Counted from the first letter of the stretch, positions 7,670 through 16,911 are shown. The stretch is 64,000 nt of DNA from Pseudomonadota bacterium (GCA_021813805.1 JAKAJL010000004.1:1-64000), one strand, 5' to 3'. The notes: generated from the sequence alone by a model not told the origin. Numbers and translations: made by a program.

Positions 7670-10464
7670 CTCTCCTGTTTGCGCAGCAGGAGGATGCTGA
7701 TGGCCACGAGCGCCGGGAAGAACAGCGCCAGGATCGCCACATAGCTCGCGAGATCGGCGAAATGCAGCCCCTTGGTGAAGGCGCCGACGCTGATCGGCAG
7801 GTAATAGCTCATGGGAAACAATTTCCCCATGATCCGCCCGACGCCGGTGATCGCGGAGGCTGGCGTCGAAAGCCCCGAAAACATCGTCGCCGGCAGGATG
7901 GTCAGGATCGCCGTGCCGAACAGAGCGGCGATCTGGGTGCGTGTGAAGGCGGAGACGACCATGCCATAGCCGGTCGAGGCCGCGGCATAGACCAGCGAGC
8001 CCAGCGCCAGAACGCCGAACCCGCCCTTGAGCGGCACATTGAAAATGTAAAGCGCCATCAGGAACATGATCAGGAAATCGAAAAAGGCGAGGACGATATA
8101 AGGCGTCTGCTTGCCGAGCAGGAATTCGAGCCGCGTCACCGGCGTCACATAGAGATTGGTGATCGAGCCCAGCTCCTTTTCGCGCACGATGGCCAGCGCC
8201 ATGAGAATGGCCGGGATCAGCGCCAGTTGCAGGGCGATGGCGCCAGGAACCATGGCGTAGATGGAGTCGAAGGACTGATTGTAGCGGAAGCGCGTCTGGA
8301 TGTCCGCCGGAGGATCGGGAGCCGGCGGCAGGCCGTGGATCGCCGGATCGGTCAGAAACTGCTGGTGCATGCTCTGGAGATAGCCGTGGATCGTTTCGGC
8401 GCGAAAGGGCATGGCGCCGTCGATCCACACCGAAACCTCGGTCGGACGGCCACGCGAAATGTCGCGGCCGAAGCCTGGCGGAATCTCGATGGTCGCGCTG
8501 ACGTCGCCGCTCTTGAGTCGGGTGACCAGATCCTGGGCGTCGCGGATGGGCGGCCGCTCGACGAAATAGGCCGAGCCCCGCACCTCGCTCAGATACGCGC
8601 GGCTGAAATAGGAATGGTCGCGGTCGAGCGCGGCGTATGTCAGGGAATCGACATCGGTGGTGATGCCGAAACCGAGCACCAGCAGCAGCAGCGCCGGACC
8701 GAAGATCGCATAGGACAGGCGGATCGGGTCGCGGGACAATTCGAGAATTTCGCGGATCGTATAGGCCGTCATCCGCCGCAGGCTGAAACGCGGATTGGCC
8801 GTCTCCGCGCGTTGCGGAGGCTGGCTCTCCGCCGTCTCGCCGAGAGGACGCACCGCCCCGGCCTCTTCCAGAAAGGCGATGAAAGCCTCTTCCAGGTTTT
8901 TCCCGTTCTTCCGGCGTGTCAATTCGCCAGGGGCGCCGGTGGCCAGGATTTTGCCGGAATCCATCAGCGAAATGCGGTCGCAGCGCGCGGCCTCGTTCAT
9001 GAAATGGGTGGAGATGAAAATGGTCACGCCTTCCTGGCGCGACAATTCGATCAGCAGAGCCCAGAATGCGTCGCGGGCGACGGGATCGACGCCGGAGGTC
9101 GGCTCGTCGAGAATAAGCAGGTCGGGCTTGTGGACCAGCGCGACCGCCAGCGAAAGCCGCTGGCGCAGACCGAGCGGCAGGCCAGCGGCCAGGACGTCGC
9201 CATGGTCTTTCAGCGCGAAGCGATCGAGCAGGGTCTCCATGCGATCCCGGGCCTCGCCCGAGGCGAGGCCGAACAGGCGACCGTGCAATTCGAGATTCTG
9301 CAGCACGGTCAATTCGCTGTAGAGCGAAAAGCCCTGTGACATATAGCCGACCTGCCGGCGCGCCGCGAGGCCGCCCGCCTCGATGCTGCGGCCGAACAGC
9401 AGGGCCTCGCCGCCGCTGGCGTCCAGGAGACCGGTGAGCATTTTCATGGTCGTCGTCTTGCCGCAGCCGTTGGAGCCGACAAAGCCGAAAATCTCGCCGC
9501 GTCGAATGTCGAGATCGGCATGGTCGACGGCGACGAAATCGCCAAATTTTTTGGTCAGGCCCCTGGCGACGATCACCGGCGCGCCGCCGTCGTCCTTTCG
9601 CTGTGGAATTTCGAGCCTTTTCGCTCGGCCGCCCTCGGGCAGCATGGCGACGAACGCGTCCTCGACGCTCGCGGCGCCCGTGCGCGCGAGGATTTCATTC
9701 GGCGCGCCGGTCGCAAGGATCCTCCCCGCGTTCATGACGATGAGAAAATCAAACTTTTCCGCCTCCTCCATATAGGCGGTGGCGACAATGACGCTCATCG
9801 AGGTTTTTTGGCGCTCGCTCTGGCGCGCGCCAACCGCTTGGGCGCTCGGGTTTTCGCCTTCGCTCTGGCCTGCGCCAACCGCTTGCGCGGTGAAGCGCGC
9901 GCGCATCCTCTGCACCAGCTCCCAGAACTGCCGGCGCGACAGGGGGTCGACGCCGGTGGTCGGCTCGTCGAGGATCAGCAGGTCCGGGTCGTGGATCAGG
10001 GCGCAACAGAGGCCGAGCTTCTGCTTCATGCCGCCCGACAATTGATGGCAGGCCCTTTTGACGAAAGGCGCGAGGCCGACGTCGCGGGTCAGCGCGGCGA
10101 CGCGCGCGGCGCCTTCCGCGCGGCTCTGGCCGAACAGCCGCGAGAAAAAGACGATGTTCTCCTCGACGGTGAGATCGGGGTAGAGATTCCTGCCCAGGCC
10201 CTGCGGCATGTACGCGATGCGCGGGCAGATTTCGTCGCGCCAGGCGGCGGACCCGATATCGCCGCCCAGAACCTCGATCCCGCCGTCCTGAAGCGCCTTG
10301 GCGCCGGCGATCAGCCCGAGCAGGGTCGATTTGCCGACCCCGTCCGGGCCCACCAGCCCGACCATGCAGCCGGCGGGAATGTCGAGCGACAGGCCGTCGA
10401 GCGCTCGGGTCCGGCCATAGGCGTGGCGCAGATGGCGCAGCCGGACCGCGGGCTCGCCCCTCAT
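7666..10464 (-). CDS. rbbA: RbbA-like double-ATPase/permease fusion
   Basis: 932 residues: ABC ATPase 1 (Walker A GPDGVGKST at about 39-47, signature LSGGMKQKLGL, Walker B LLILDEPTTGVDP), ABC ATPase 2 (GSNGCGKTTTMKML, degenerate signature LPLGLRQRLSLAVAL, DEPTSGVDPVARDAFW), then an ABC-2 permease with a periplasmic domain and C-terminal helices. This matches E. coli RbbA (about 911 aa), part of yhiI-rbbA-yhhJ. The start ATG overlaps the yhiI stop (ATGA). Odd: residues 193-222 are a 2 x 15-residue tandem repeat (AQAVGAxQSE...) inserted between ABC1 Walker B and the switch-region strand VIVATAYMEEAE, absent from the E. coli protein as I know it. Confidence 0.88.
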   Translation of the reverse strand: MRGEPAVRLRHLRHAYGRTRALDGLSLDIPAGCMVGLVGPDGVGKSTLLGLIAGAKALQDGGIEVLGGDIGSAAWRDEICPRIAYMPQGLGRNLYPDLTVEENIVFFSRLFGQSRAEGAARVAALTRDVGLAPFVKRACHQLSGGMKQKLGLCCALIHDPDLLILDEPTTGVDPLSRRQFWELVQRMRARFTAQAVGAGQSEGENPSAQAVGARQSERQKTSMSVIVATAYMEEAEKFDFLIVMNAGRILATGAPNEILARTGAASVEDAFVAMLPEGGRAKRLEIPQRKDDGGAPVIVARGLTKKFGDFVAVDHADLDIRRGEIFGFVGSNGCGKTTTMKMLTGLLDASGGEALLFGRSIEAGGLAARRQVGYMSQGFSLYSELTVLQNLELHGRLFGLASGEARDRMETLLDRFALKDHGDVLAAGLPLGLRQRLSLAVALVHKPDLLILDEPTSGVDPVARDAFWALLIELSRQEGVTIFISTHFMNEAARCDRISLMDSGKILATGAPGELTRRKNGKNLEEAFIAFLEEAGAVRPLGETAESQPPQRAETANPRFSLRRMTAYTIREILELSRDPIRLSYAIFGPALLLLVLGFGITTDVDSLTYAALDRDHSYFSRAYLSEVRGSAYFVERPPIRDAQDLVTRLKSGDVSATIEIPPGFGRDISRGRPTEVSVWIDGAMPFRAETIHGYLQSMHQQFLTDPAIHGLPPAPDPPADIQTRFRYNQSFDSIYAMVPGAIALQLALIPAILMALAIVREKELGSITNLYVTPVTRLEFLLGKQTPYIVLAFFDFLIMFLMALYIFNVPLKGGFGVLALGSLVYAAASTGYGMVVSAFTRTQIAALFGTAILTILPATMFSGLSTPASAITGVGRIMGKLFPMSYYLPISVGAFTKGLHFADLASYVAILALFFPALVAISILLLRKQER
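9799..9888. repeat. Tandem 2 x 45-bp repeat inserted in frame in rbbA
   Basis: Two adjacent 45-bp units (9799-9843 and 9844-9888) share the core CTCTGGCGCGCGCCAACCGC with a few changes. The centre TGGCGCGCGCCA is a perfect palindrome in the first unit. On the coding strand the units read AQAVGAGQSEGENPS and AQAVGARQSERQKTS. A third related copy sits outside genes near 16912-16956, which suggests a small dispersed element. Confidence 0.75.
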
Positions 10465-11573
10465 TCGGGGGAGCCTTGCAGCGCGGGCGTCCACGGCGCC
10501 TTGTCGTCGGTCTTGACATAAGCGACGCCGGGCAGGCCGCTGCGCACCGCGTCGGCATGGGCGCGGGCGCGGTCGGGATCGATCTTCACCCGCACCCGGA
10601 ACATCATGCGGTCGCGATCGTCGCGGGTCTCGACCATTTTCGGGGTGAATTGCGCCTGATCGGCGAGAAAGGAGACTTTGGCCGGGATCGGCCGGTCGGG
10701 AAAAGCGTCGAGCAGGATGCGGGAATCCGCCCCGATCTTGACCTTGCCGGCCTGTAGCGTCGGCAGATAGATGTCCATATAGACGTAAGCCGTGTCGAGC
10801 ATGGTGAAAACCTTGCCCCCGGCGGGCAGCACCTCGCCGACATTGGCGACACGATATTCGATCCGCCCATTGCGCGGGGCGATGAGCGCGTTGTCGGCGA
10901 TATTGACGCGCGTCACATCGGCGTCATGCACGGCGGCGTTCAGCGCCTTTTCCATCTCGGCGACATGATGTTGCGCCGCCTGCTGAACGGCGCGGGCGGC
11001 GTCGAGCGCCTGTTTGCGCTGGTCGTAAAGCTGTTTCGTGGCGAAACCGTTTTTCACCAGCGCCGCGGTGCGCGCGATTTCCTGTTCTGCGAGCAAGGAC
11101 GAGGTTTTGGCGTTGTCGAGATTGGCGCGCGCCTCCTCGACCGCCTTCTGCGCCTGCCCGATCTGCGCTTCGCCCTTTTTCAGGGTCTGCTGCAGGTCGC
11201 GTGTGTCCATGACCGCAAGCACTTGGCCGGCGGCGACCCTGTCGCCTTCGTCCACGCGCAATTCGGCGATGCGTCCGGCGAACTTGGTGTCGATGTCGAT
11301 GGGATCGGCCTCCAGCCGGCCGTTGCCATAAACGATATAGGCCGGGATCGCCGGGGCGCGATGCGCTTGCCATACGACATAGCCGATCCCGCCGCCGACC
11401 AAAGCGAGAAGCGCGAGGCGCCGCGCCCAGACGCCACGCCGGCTCGGCGGGTGATGCTCTATAACCGTATGCTCCGCCTCCGGCTCGACTTTCGCGGGGA
11501 GCCGCGTCGGCGCCCCCCGCTCGACGTCCGCGGTGATCTTGGTGGCGGAGGCGTTGTCGTCGGTTTCATTCAA
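10461..11573 (-). CDS. yhiI: HlyD-family membrane fusion protein, YhiI-like
   Basis: A 370-residue periplasmic adaptor: an N-terminal cytoplasmic tail of about 50 residues, one anchor (LALLALVGGGIGYVVW), a split lipoyl/biotinyl domain (GRIAELRVDEGDRVAAGQVLAVMD and NALIAPRNGRIEYRVANVGEVLPAGG), a long coiled-coil hairpin between them, and a beta-barrel region. It links the RbbA/YhhJ inner-membrane ABC unit with the envelope. First gene of a three-gene operon with 4-bp overlaps. Confidence 0.88.
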   Translation of the reverse strand: MNETDDNASATKITADVERGAPTRLPAKVEPEAEHTVIEHHPPSRRGVWARRLALLALVGGGIGYVVWQAHRAPAIPAYIVYGNGRLEADPIDIDTKFAGRIAELRVDEGDRVAAGQVLAVMDTRDLQQTLKKGEAQIGQAQKAVEEARANLDNAKTSSLLAEQEIARTAALVKNGFATKQLYDQRKQALDAARAVQQAAQHHVAEMEKALNAAVHDADVTRVNIADNALIAPRNGRIEYRVANVGEVLPAGGKVFTMLDTAYVYMDIYLPTLQAGKVKIGADSRILLDAFPDRPIPAKVSFLADQAQFTPKMVETRDDRDRMMFRVRVKIDPDRARAHADAVRSGLPGVAYVKTDDKAPWTPALQGSPE

Positions 11574-11819
11574 GGGGCAACCCTCGCGAACGTCTTTGTT
11601 TTAGTTTAGCGCGCCATTGGCTTAACGCCATGATCTGACGCCATTGCGGCGAAACATTCGCCGTCGGCGCGACAAGCCGCCGCGACAAAAGTTGATCGCC
11701 GGCGCGCTATGGTGTTTAAGATCCGGCAATGGAATGGCGCCACGGAATGGCCGCGATTGGCGGGCTTTGTGGCGCGACCAAATTCAGCCAGCAATCCAAT
11801 CCAGGCGGAGCGGCATTCG

Positions 11820-13250
11820 ATGCGCACCCTTTTTCTGCAAGCGCCGTCCTTTGACGGTTTCGATGGCGGCGCCGGCTCGCGCTATCAGGCGCGCCGCGAG
11901 ATCGCCTCGTTCTGGTATCCGACCTGGCTCGCCCAGCCCGCGGCCCTGATCGAGAACTCCAAGCTGATCGACGCCCCGCCGCACAAGACCAAGCTTTCGG
12001 AAGTGGTCGCCCAGGCCAAGGACTTCGATCTCGTCGTGGTCCATACCTCCGTGCCGTCCTTCGCCTCGGATGTGAAATGTATCGAGGCCCTGAAGACCGC
12101 CAACCCCCATCTCAAAGCCGGACTGATCGGCGCCAAGGTGGCGGTGGACGCCGACGGCAGCCTGAGAAACGCGCCCGTGGTCGATTTCGTCGCCCGCAAC
12201 GAATTCGACTTCACCATCAAGGACGTCGCCGACGGCCAGGACTGGAAGAACATTCTGGGCTTAAGCTACCGCGACGCCAATGGGAACATCCAGCACAACG
12301 GCGAGCGGCCGATCCTTGAAAACATGGATTCCCTGCCCTTCGTCTCGCCGATCTACAAGCGCGACCTGAAGATCGAGAATTATTTCATCGGCTATCTCAA
12401 GCATCCCTATATTTCGATCTATACCGGGCGCGGCTGCAAATCGCGCTGCACGTTCTGCCTGTGGCCGCAGACCGTCGGCGGCCACCGCTACCGCACCCGC
12501 AGCGTCGGCCATGTGATCGAAGAGATCAAATGGTGCCTGAAGAATTTTCCGCAGGTGCAGGAATATTTTTTTGATGACGACACTTTCACCGATGACCTGC
12601 CCCGCGCGGAAGCCATTGCCAAAGAGCTGGGAAAGCTGGGCGTAACCTGGTCGTGCAACGCCAAGGCCAATGTGCCGCGTTCCTCGCTGAAAGTCATGCG
12701 CGACAACGGCCTGCGCCTGCTGCTGGTCGGCTATGAATCGGGCAACCAGCAGATCCTGCACAATATCAAGAAAGGCATGCGGGTCGAGGTAGCGAAACAA
12801 TTCGCGCGTGATTGCCGCGAACTCGGCATCATGATCCACGGCACCTTCATCATGGGCCTGCCGGGCGAGACGCGCGAGACGATCAGGGAAACGATCGAAT
12901 TCGCCAAGGAGGTCAACCCGCACACCCTTCAGGTGTCGCTGGCCGCGCCCTATCCCGGCACCTTCCTTTACAACCAGGCGCTGGAAAACGGCTGGCTCGA
13001 CAGCGCCAACGCCGAACTGGTGGACGAGAACGGCGTCCAGATCGCGCCGCTCCATTATCCCGACCTCAGCCACAAGGAAATTTTCGACGCGGTCGAGACT
13101 TTTTATCGCCAGTTCTATTTCCGGCCGCGGAAAATCGGGGCGATCGTCAACGAAATGGTGCGCGACCGCGCCATGATGAAGCGCCGCCTGCGCGAGGGCG
13201 TCGAATTCTTCCAGTTTTTGCGGGAGCGGAAACAGGGCGCGCAATGCTAG
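11820..13250 (+). CDS. hpnJ: Hopanoid-associated B12-binding radical SAM protein HpnJ
   Basis: A 476-residue B12-binding radical SAM protein. The N-terminus (MRTLFLQAPSFDGFDGGAG, then RREIASFWYPTWLAQPAAL) is characteristic of HpnJ. The radical-SAM motif is Cys206-x3-Cys210-x2-Cys213 (GCKSRCTFC). In Burkholderia, HpnJ is required to make the cyclitol-ether head group of composite hopanoids from the HpnI/HpnK glycosyl product. No other hpn gene lies in this window, so it is separated from any hopanoid cluster. The chosen ATG has AGGCGGAG upstream; the frame extends 37 codons further up without family similarity. Confidence 0.85.
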   Translation: MRTLFLQAPSFDGFDGGAGSRYQARREIASFWYPTWLAQPAALIENSKLIDAPPHKTKLSEVVAQAKDFDLVVVHTSVPSFASDVKCIEALKTANPHLKAGLIGAKVAVDADGSLRNAPVVDFVARNEFDFTIKDVADGQDWKNILGLSYRDANGNIQHNGERPILENMDSLPFVSPIYKRDLKIENYFIGYLKHPYISIYTGRGCKSRCTFCLWPQTVGGHRYRTRSVGHVIEEIKWCLKNFPQVQEYFFDDDTFTDDLPRAEAIAKELGKLGVTWSCNAKANVPRSSLKVMRDNGLRLLLVGYESGNQQILHNIKKGMRVEVAKQFARDCRELGIMIHGTFIMGLPGETRETIRETIEFAKEVNPHTLQVSLAAPYPGTFLYNQALENGWLDSANAELVDENGVQIAPLHYPDLSHKEIFDAVETFYRQFYFRPRKIGAIVNEMVRDRAMMKRRLREGVEFFQFLRERKQGAQC

Positions 13251-13375
13251 TCGCCCACGCGCCGCCATTCGCACGAACCGGAACTTTTCACGCGCTCGCG
13301 CGTTGACAGGCGCCGCCGGAACTTACAGCCTTTTTTCCCCTGGCCGCCGGCGAGATGTCGTTGACGGAATGAATC

Positions 13376-13633
13376 ATGCGCCCCCTGGCTTGCGCCCTTG
13401 CGATGGTGATGTTGTTCGGCGCCCTTTCCGCGGCGGGCGCGTCCGAGAGAACCGGAAAAATCATTTCGATCGACTGGGATAAGAACACGCTGACACTCGA
13501 AAATGGCTCTCGTTATGTTGCGAAGAACAGGGACGTGGAGGTTTACGCCTTCACGGTCGGAGAAAAGGTCACGGTGATTTATCATAAGCGCGACGGCAAA
13601 AGGATCGTTACGTCAATACGCCCCGCGCCCTGA
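13376..13633 (+). CDS. Small exported DUF1344 protein
   Basis: An 85-residue protein: signal peptide (CALAMVMLFGALSAAGASE) followed by one OB-like/SH3-like DUF1344 domain (GKIISIDWDKNTLTLENGS, VGEKVTVIYHKRDGKR). These small periplasmic proteins are common in Hyphomicrobiales and of unknown role. It is directly followed by the left end of an IS701-type element, which starts 28 bp after its stop. Confidence 0.7.
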   Translation: MRPLACALAMVMLFGALSAAGASERTGKIISIDWDKNTLTLENGSRYVAKNRDVEVYAFTVGEKVTVIYHKRDGKRIVTSIRPAP

Positions 13634-13664
13634 CCGTCGCCTCCTTCGCGAGAAGCCGCCCTAG

Positions 13665-15090
13665 TGCCACAGTTGCGGATATTTGAGTCATCTGATTCCC
13701 TTTTCGGCGTGATTTGGGGAGGGAGCGATGGGCGTGGCTACGTGGTCGGGCGCGCTTTTAGACTGGGAAACGGAGTTGGCGGGGCTGAAGCCGTGGTTGG
13801 CGCCGATTTTTCGCCGCAGCGAGTTGAAAGCGACGGCGGCGGCTTTTCTTGACGGGCTGTTGTCGAATGTTTCGCGCAAGACCGGCTGGCAAATGGCGGA
13901 GCAAGCGGGACTTGAGCGACCCTACCGGATGCAATCGCTTCTGGGCCGCAGCCTCTGAAATGAAGAGGCGCTGAGAGACGACGTTCGCGCCTATGTCATC
14001 GAGGCGCTGGCTGATCCCGACGGCGTGCTGGCTGTCGACGAAACAGGCTTCATGAAAAAGGGCGAGCATTTCGTCGGCGTGGCGCGGCAATATTCGGGAA
14101 CGGCGGGCGGATCGAAAATTCTCAAATCGGCGTGTTCCTGGCCTACGCCGACCGCTTTGGCCAGGCATTGATCGACCGTCGCCTTTATCTGCCCGAGAGC
14201 TGGGCGAAAGACGACGCGCGGCGGAGCAAAGCGCATGTGCCGGAAGAGATCGGCTTCGCCGCCAAGACCGAGATCGCGCGCAAGCTGATTTCCGCCGCGC
14301 TCGATGCGGGGGCGCCCTGCGCCTATGTGCTCGCCGACGCCGCTTATGGCTCGGATTCTCGCCGGAGGCGCATGCTGGAAGAGCGCGGCCAATCTTATGT
14401 GCTGGCGGTGAGGTCCAATCATTGCCTGCGTTCATCGCTCCGGAAGGTCTTGTTCAGACCGATCCCGGCACGCTCGCCGAGGCGTTTGCGCCTGAGGCAT
14501 TCCTCGCCCACGCCGCGGGCGAGGGCTTCAAGGGATTGCGTCTCTATGACTGGGCGCGGTTCAAACCGCCATCGATTTGCGACGAGCGTTTCGAGCGCTG
14601 GCTTTTGGTCGGTCCCAGCCGGAGCGATCATTCAAGGCGAGCCTATTATTTCGCCTTTGCTCCGGCCGGCGCCTCGCTTGCCGACCTTGCCGGCGCCGCC
14701 GGCTTGCGGTGGACGATCGAGGAATGTTTCGAGCGCGCCAAGGACGGTCTCGGCCTCGAACATTGCGAGGCGCGGTCCCGGCGTGGCTGGCATCGCCACA
14801 TGACGCTTGTCATGCCGCCGGCGCTTTCCTGGGTAAATTGCATGCTCAGCTGCGCCGCGCGACCTGGGGCGAACCGAACGAAACGAGCCCCGTTCAGGCA
14901 ATCGTCGGCTAACGCTACTCGCCGCCCTCGTTCCAAGCGTTCCGGAAATTCAAACTTTGATCGCGCGATCACGGCTTGCGCCGCCCCTCGTCGTCGCCTT
15001 CATCATAGATTGGTCCATCTGGCGACCAAGACATCGTGCCAACGCCGCTTACGCCCACGACAAGCGCCGCCAATATCCGCAACTGTAGCG
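13665..15090 (+). mobile_element. Decayed IS701-family element with terminal inverted repeats
   Basis: A 1,426-bp element. The left end TGCCACAGTTGCGGATATT and the inverted right end CGCTACAGTTGCGGATATT share 17 of 19 bases. It is flanked by CTAG at 13661-13664 and CTAA at 15091-15094, consistent with a YTAR target duplication with one change. The transposase inside is broken, so movement would need a transposase in trans. The right-hand CTAA overlaps the stop codon of the CtaA-like gene. Confidence 0.85.
13728..15088 (+). pseudogene. IS701-family transposase, frameshifted
   Basis: The reading starts MGVATWSGALLDWETELAG and ends AAYAHDKRRQYPQL. The catalytic first Asp block (LAVDETGFMKKGEH) is preceded by an in-frame TGA at 13956-13958, where a Trp codon is expected (RSRWNEE). 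Further frame changes are visible near 14107 (TAGRIENSQIGVF is split), near 14430 (NHCLRFIAPE is split), near 14812 and between about 14890 and 14910. The middle blocks (RAYYFAFAPAGASLADLAG, WTIEECFERAKDGLGLEH) remain readable in other frames. At least one nonsense and four frameshift changes, so this is a dead gene. Confidence 0.85.
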
Positions 15091-15987
15091 CTAACCCAGC
15101 TTCCGCAGATGGATCGTCGCCATGGCCAGAACCATCAGGGCGAAGGCCTTGTGCGCCAGAGCGACCGGCAGCGGCGCGACCAGAAGCACGGCAATGACGC
15201 CGAGCACGGTTTGGGTCGCCACGAGGACGGCGAGGAGCCGCGCCCGAAGCACGGCGCGTTTCGCCACCTTCTCCCGATCGATATGGAAGGCATGGAACAG
15301 GGACAGCGCCAGCGCGACATAGGCCGCGAGGCGGTGCTGGAGCTGGACCATGGCGATATTGTCGACAAAATTCGCGGCCCAGGGCGTTTGGAAGAAAAGG
15401 TCGGCGCGCGGCGGGATGAAGCGTCCGTCCATGAGCGGCCAGGTGTTATAGGTAAAGCCGGCGTCCAGGCCGGAGACGAGCCCGCCGAGGCCGATCTGCG
15501 CCAAGATCAAGGTCAGCAGGGCGCCGGCTTCAAAGCGGAAGGCGCGCGCGTCGGGACCGAGCGGGTCGCGATAATTGGGCGCCAGGCCGACGGCGGTCCA
15601 GATCGTGACGGAGAAAGTCAACGCGGCAAGCAGAAGCTGGAGCGCCAATCGTCCCTGTGCGGCTTCCGCGCGATGGACGAAGGCGGATGGGGCCATCCAC
15701 CAGCCGGCCAGGCCTTGCACGCAGACCAGCGCGACAATGACGGCGAGCCGTCGACGGAATGGGTCGGAGATCTCGCGCCGCGCCACAAACCACAACAGGG
15801 GTAAAGCGAAAAGCGCGCCGGCGGCAGGCGCCCATTCGCCGATCGCCGGTTTCGTTTCGCTGAGTCGGGCCTCGCCGCCGAGAAAAGCGGCGAAAACGCC
15901 GGCGGCCGTCAGCCACAACCAGAACCTAACCGCGCGGAAAGGATCGGCTGGCGCCTGCTTGGCCTGACGTGCGCGGGGTTTCGGCAT
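15091..15987 (-). CDS. COX15/CtaA-like membrane protein lacking the N-terminal haem site
   Basis: A 298-residue polytopic protein, about 50 residues shorter than usual alphaproteobacterial haem A synthases. It begins like CtaA (FLGGEARLSE...IGEWAPAAGAL) but jumps straight to the next helix (FALPLLWFVARRE), so the loop and helix start carrying the EWxHR motif are missing. The next ligand position also lacks His (GRLALQLLL where RLATHL is usual). The C-terminal half keeps both ligands (VQLQHRLAAY and PVALAHKAFALM). It is probably not a normal haem A synthase. The gene ends in the target site of the adjacent IS. The ATG giving MPKPRARQ fits better than the upstream one. Confidence 0.7.
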   Translation of the reverse strand: MPKPRARQAKQAPADPFRAVRFWLWLTAAGVFAAFLGGEARLSETKPAIGEWAPAAGALFALPLLWFVARREISDPFRRRLAVIVALVCVQGLAGWWMAPSAFVHRAEAAQGRLALQLLLAALTFSVTIWTAVGLAPNYRDPLGPDARAFRFEAGALLTLILAQIGLGGLVSGLDAGFTYNTWPLMDGRFIPPRADLFFQTPWAANFVDNIAMVQLQHRLAAYVALALSLFHAFHIDREKVAKRAVLRARLLAVLVATQTVLGVIAVLLVAPLPVALAHKAFALMVLAMATIHLRKLG

Positions 15988-16069
15988 TTCGGCTCGGCGT
16001 CCGGGCGCTCGAAAAACAAAGGCCGCGGCGGGAGAGCCGCCGCGGCGAAAGTCGCGAGAGCGATGGGGC

Positions 16070-16585
16070 TCAGTCGTTCGGACCGCCGTCCATGCCGCCA
16101 CGCTCGTTGCGCATGTCCTCATCCATGCCCATCTCCTCGAAGGCCGCCTTCTGCTTGGCGTCGAGGCTGTTATAGAAGGAGGTGAGCTGCGCGGCTTCGG
16201 TTTTGAACGCGTCCAGCCGATGCTGCATCATTTCCACACGGAAACTGAGGCGGCCGGGGAAGTTGGAAAGATCAGGCTTGTGGGCGCAGATCGAGGCCTT
16301 GAATTCCTTGGCGCCTTTGATGCGCGCATCCGCAACGGCCTTGAGCGCGGCCGTCTGCTGGGGGTTCAGCTCCAGCATTGTCGACATATGCTCGGTACGG
16401 TCCCGCATCATTTCGCCCAGGCCGCCGCCCCGATTGTCCGAGCACATGTCGTCAAGCCACATGGCCTGCGGCGACATGTCCTTTTCGTCCGACTCCGGCG
16501 ATTTGGGTTGCGCATTCGCCTGCGCCAAAGCCAGTCCGCCGCACATGCAGACGAGTGCAAGCATGGATTTATTCAAGATACGCAT
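16070..16585 (-). CDS. Spy/CpxP-like periplasmic LTXXQ-type protein
   Basis: A 171-residue protein with a signal peptide (ending ALAQANAQ) and a mature all-helical region with LELNPQQTAALKAV and a second helix pair (YNSLDAKQKAAFEEMG), as in Spy/CpxP/LTXXQ chaperone-type proteins. The end is Met/Asp/Gly-rich (GMDEDMRNERGGMDGG). Related proteins buffer envelope stress or bind metals. Two mature-region cysteines (DDMCSDN, SICAHKP) may pair. GGGGAGG precedes the ATG. Confidence 0.7.
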   Translation of the reverse strand: MRILNKSMLALVCMCGGLALAQANAQPKSPESDEKDMSPQAMWLDDMCSDNRGGGLGEMMRDRTEHMSTMLELNPQQTAALKAVADARIKGAKEFKASICAHKPDLSNFPGRLSFRVEMMQHRLDAFKTEAAQLTSFYNSLDAKQKAAFEEMGMDEDMRNERGGMDGGPND

Positions 16586-16701
16586 TTAAAAACCTCCCCT
16601 ATTCAGTCGCCGGGCAAGCCAGGCGGCCAACGGCATAGCGCCGCGCCCGATTTTTGTATGAACCGGGCCTGTCGCGCAAGCCCTTGACGAGGAGAGATTC
16701 C

Positions 16702-16911
16702 ATGCGCAGCCGTCAGCGGAAATTCATCGGCGCGATTTTCATGATCTGTTTCGTCATCGTCTATGCGCTTTTCGCCATGGTTCTGGCCCAGGCGACGGCG
16801 ATGAAAGTCGAGAATCCTGCGCTGCGGCTGCTGATTTTTGCGATTCTGGGCCTCGGATGGGCCGTCCCCATGGTTCCGCTGATCAGCTGGATGGAGCGGG
16901 GGGAGAAATAG
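16702..16911 (+). CDS. DUF2842 small membrane protein
   Basis: A 69-residue protein with two hydrophobic helices (IGAIFMICFVIVYALFAMVL and LLIFAILGLGWAVPMVPLI) after a basic N-terminus MRSRQRKF. This is the DUF2842 pattern seen widely in alphaproteobacteria; function unknown. I chose the second ATG, which has GAGGAGAG upstream, over one 16 codons earlier. Confidence 0.7.
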   Translation: MRSRQRKFIGAIFMICFVIVYALFAMVLAQATAMKVENPALRLLIFAILGLGWAVPMVPLISWMERGEK

